Shown here in pieces: positions 62,573 to 64,000 of a stretch of 64,000 bases of DNA. Origin of the DNA: Brenneria izadpanahii (lineage in GTDB: Bacteria; Pseudomonadota; Gammaproteobacteria; Enterobacterales; Enterobacteriaceae); contig NZ_CP050854.1 in the NCBI RefSeq assembly GCF_017569925.1, forward strand, positions 4,836,001 to 4,900,000. The letters are read 5' to 3'. Positions within the stretch are counted from its first letter, which is position 1. Each line of letters begins with the position of its first letter. Below the pieces are notes generated by a model. That model saw nothing but the letters and a program-made list of their open reading frames with translations, did not search any database and was not told the DNA's origin. Made by a program: the position numbers and the translations under genes.

Positions 62573-62827
62573 TTAAAAACCATTAAGCTTACGGTCGCGC
62601 TGCCATTCTTCCGGCGTGTAAGCCTTGATCGACAGGGCGTGGATGCGGTTATCCGCGATATACTCCATCAGAGGAGTATAAACGGCCTGCTGTTTCTTCA
62701 CCCGACTCATGCCGGCGAACAGTTCACCTACAGCAATGACCTGAAAGTGGCTGCCATCGCCCGATACGTGGGCTTCTTCCAGTGCTAATGCGTTCATCAG
62801 CACATCTTTAATTTCATTATTTTCCAT
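62573..62827 (-). CDS. ibaG: BolA-family acid-stress protein IbaG
   Basis: An 84-residue BolA-like protein, the same length as E. coli IbaG (YrbA). It binds monothiol glutaredoxin with a shared Fe-S cluster. The BolA fold spans the whole chain, with [30 protein letters not shown] and the conserved His in HFQV. It begins a run with murA after 53 bases. Confidence 0.95.
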   Translation of the reverse strand: MENNEIKDVLMNALALEEAHVSGDGSHFQVIAVGELFAGMSRVKKQQAVYTPLMEYIADNRIHALSIKAYTPEEWQRDRKLNGF

Positions 62828-63031
62828 CGCTCTCGATATCTATGTCAGGGGGGGATGATAAACAAGGTGGTATATTAGATGAATACAGCGCTGTCTTAAA
62901 CAAAGAAAAAGCCCCTGGCCGCCATCTTTCAAATTGCCGGCGCGGCGGCTCGCCGGTTACCCGGCCCATCCATGGCCTCTCCCCTTGCGGGCCGCCGCAA
63001 ACAATTTCAGACAGATTCGCATAGAGACTGA

Positions 63032-63334
63032 CTATACGGCCGGTTCAACAGGAATGATTTCATCCAGGTTATACAACGCTATCAGCGTCTTTAGCCGGTC
63101 GCCTGCCCCGACTATCTTCAATTCTCCCCCTTTCAGGGAACGCTGGTAATAAAAATGAATCAACAAGGCCAGCCCGGCGGAATCAACCCGGCTCAGCCCG
63201 GACACATCCAGCGTTGTCTTATCGGCCAGCAACATGTCGCGCTGCTGCCAGAGCGGCAGCAACGTTTCACGGTTCAGTCCGCCCGATAAAACCAGCGTTG
63301 ATTGCTGCGATTGCCAGCTCAGTGCATTATCCAT
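63032..63334 (-). CDS. mlaB: phospholipid ABC transporter STAS protein MlaB
   Basis: MlaB is the cytoplasmic STAS subunit of the MlaFEDB complex that moves phospholipid between membranes. 100 residues (E. coli 97). The STAS core TTLDVSGLSRVDSAGLALLIHFY, with the conserved SAG..LL, is present. It follows mlaC after 14 bases and lies 204 bases before ibaG, a gap with a GC-rich hairpin region (62940-62990) but no gene. Confidence 0.94.
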   Translation of the reverse strand: MDNALSWQSQQSTLVLSGGLNRETLLPLWQQRDMLLADKTTLDVSGLSRVDSAGLALLIHFYYQRSLKGGELKIVGAGDRLKTLIALYNLDEIIPVEPAV

Positions 63335-63348
63335 TTTTCTTACTCTGT

Positions 63349-63978
63349 TTAGTTTTGCTTATCCAGCGTAATCGGTTGTTTTGCGGCGGCTTCCAACTGC
63401 TGAGTCAGGCCATCGACGCCTTTCTGACGCAATGTCGCCGCCCATTCATTTTGCTTGGTGGTAATCATGCTGACGCCTTCGGCAATCATGTCGTAAGCCT
63501 GCCAGTTGCCGGTTTGCGTATTTTTGCGCCATTGGAAATCAAGACGAACCGGCGGACGGCCGCCGCTATCGATAATCGTCACGCGGATGGCGATTATATT
63601 GGCGTCTCCCAACGGCTGTTCGGGCGCGATCTGATAGGTCTGCCCGTGATATAGCGCCAGAGCCTGGCCGTAAGCCTGTTCCAGATAGGCTTCAAAAGCC
63701 TTGAAATAGGCATCGCGTTGCGCCGGCGTGGCCTCTTTATAGTAACGGCCCAGAACCAACGCGCCGGCATATCTGATCTGCACATACGGCAGAAGTTCTT
63801 CGCGTACAACGTTACGCAGATAGTCAGGATTCTGCCTGATGCGCGGCTGCTCGGTTTTCAGGCGGGTAAAAGTTTTTTCCGCCGCTTCATTCATCAGGCG
63901 GTAAGGATTCGTTTGATCCGCGGCGCTGGCCAATGGCGCAACCGCCAGCAAAGCCACTATCAGTAAACGTTTAAACAT
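63349..63978 (-). CDS. mlaC: periplasmic phospholipid carrier MlaC
   Basis: MlaC ferries phospholipid between the outer-membrane MlaA complex and inner-membrane MlaFEDB. 209 residues (E. coli 211). The signal peptide [19 protein letters not shown] is followed by mature [18 protein letters not shown], and the PF05494 domain runs to the C-terminus ([18 protein letters not shown]). AGAGGA lies 7 bases upstream of the ATG; mlaD would lie just beyond the window edge. Confidence 0.96.
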   Translation of the reverse strand: MFKRLLIVALLAVAPLASAADQTNPYRLMNEAAEKTFTRLKTEQPRIRQNPDYLRNVVREELLPYVQIRYAGALVLGRYYKEATPAQRDAYFKAFEAYLEQAYGQALALYHGQTYQIAPEQPLGDANIIAIRVTIIDSGGRPPVRLDFQWRKNTQTGNWQAYDMIAEGVSMITTKQNEWAATLRQKGVDGLTQQLEAAAKQPITLDKQN

Positions 63979-64000
63979 GCAGCTATCCTCTTATGGATGT

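Overview
The window looks like chromosomal DNA from a member of the Enterobacterales, most likely a plant-associated Pectobacteriaceae (Brenneria, Pectobacterium, Dickeya or a relative). This rests on gene order that follows Escherichia coli in long blocks (metC-yghB-dkgA; ftsP-plsC-parC; mdaB; parE-yqiA-cpdA-yqiB-nudF|tolC-ygiBCD; rnpB-rsmI|lpoA-yraN-diaA-dolP; mtgA-elbB-arcZ-arcB-yhcC|gltBD; sspBA-rpsI-rplM-zapE|zapG-degQ-degS|murA-ibaG-mlaBC), on near-identical protein lengths, and on lineage extras such as a uronate-lyase family protein, a BudC-type acetoin reductase and palindromic MITE-like repeats. The genus is inferred from memory of gene content, not from a search.

Layout. 1-0.9 kb: a cut-off immunity gene and the tail of a CdiA/Rhs-type RNase toxin, then fosA. 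1-2.3 kb: an unknown polytopic membrane protein. 2.5-6.7 kb: LysR regulator, aspA and dcuA (anaerobic aspartate/fumarate use). 7.2-10.3 kb: metC, yghB, dkgA. 10.4-14.2 kb: a yeg-like locus with a GntR/UTRA regulator, a decayed ADP-ribosylglycohydrolase, an NCS1 nucleobase permease and a PfkB kinase. 14.2-19.2 kb: ftsP, plsC, parC. 19.2-23.9 kb: a Fur-box TonB receptor, mdaB and a LysR gene, inserted between parC and parE. 24-33.3 kb: parE operon, tolC, ygiB-ygiC, ygiD. 33.5-34.3 kb: RNase P RNA with three tandem terminator repeats. 34.3-39 kb: rsmI, lpoA, yraN, diaA, dolP. 39.1-46 kb: alginate-lyase family gene, mtgA, elbB, the sRNA ArcZ, arcB, yhcC. 46.4-53.5 kb: gltBD and budC. 53.5-64 kb: GFA-family gene, stringent-starvation proteins, ribosomal proteins L13/S9, zapE, zapG, two HtrA proteases, murA, ibaG and the start of the mla phospholipid-transport operon.

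Three conserved genes (aspA, ftsP, yhcC) are each broken by one missing base in a homopolymer run. Restoring that base gives exactly the family length each time, so base-calling error is at least as likely as real gene loss. I did not find a convincing new multi-gene system. The best leads are the CDI toxin/immunity remnant at the left edge, the eroded ADP-ribosylglycohydrolase locus, the six-fold YCTTARC array upstream of yghB, and the unknown membrane protein at 1.0-2.3 kb.
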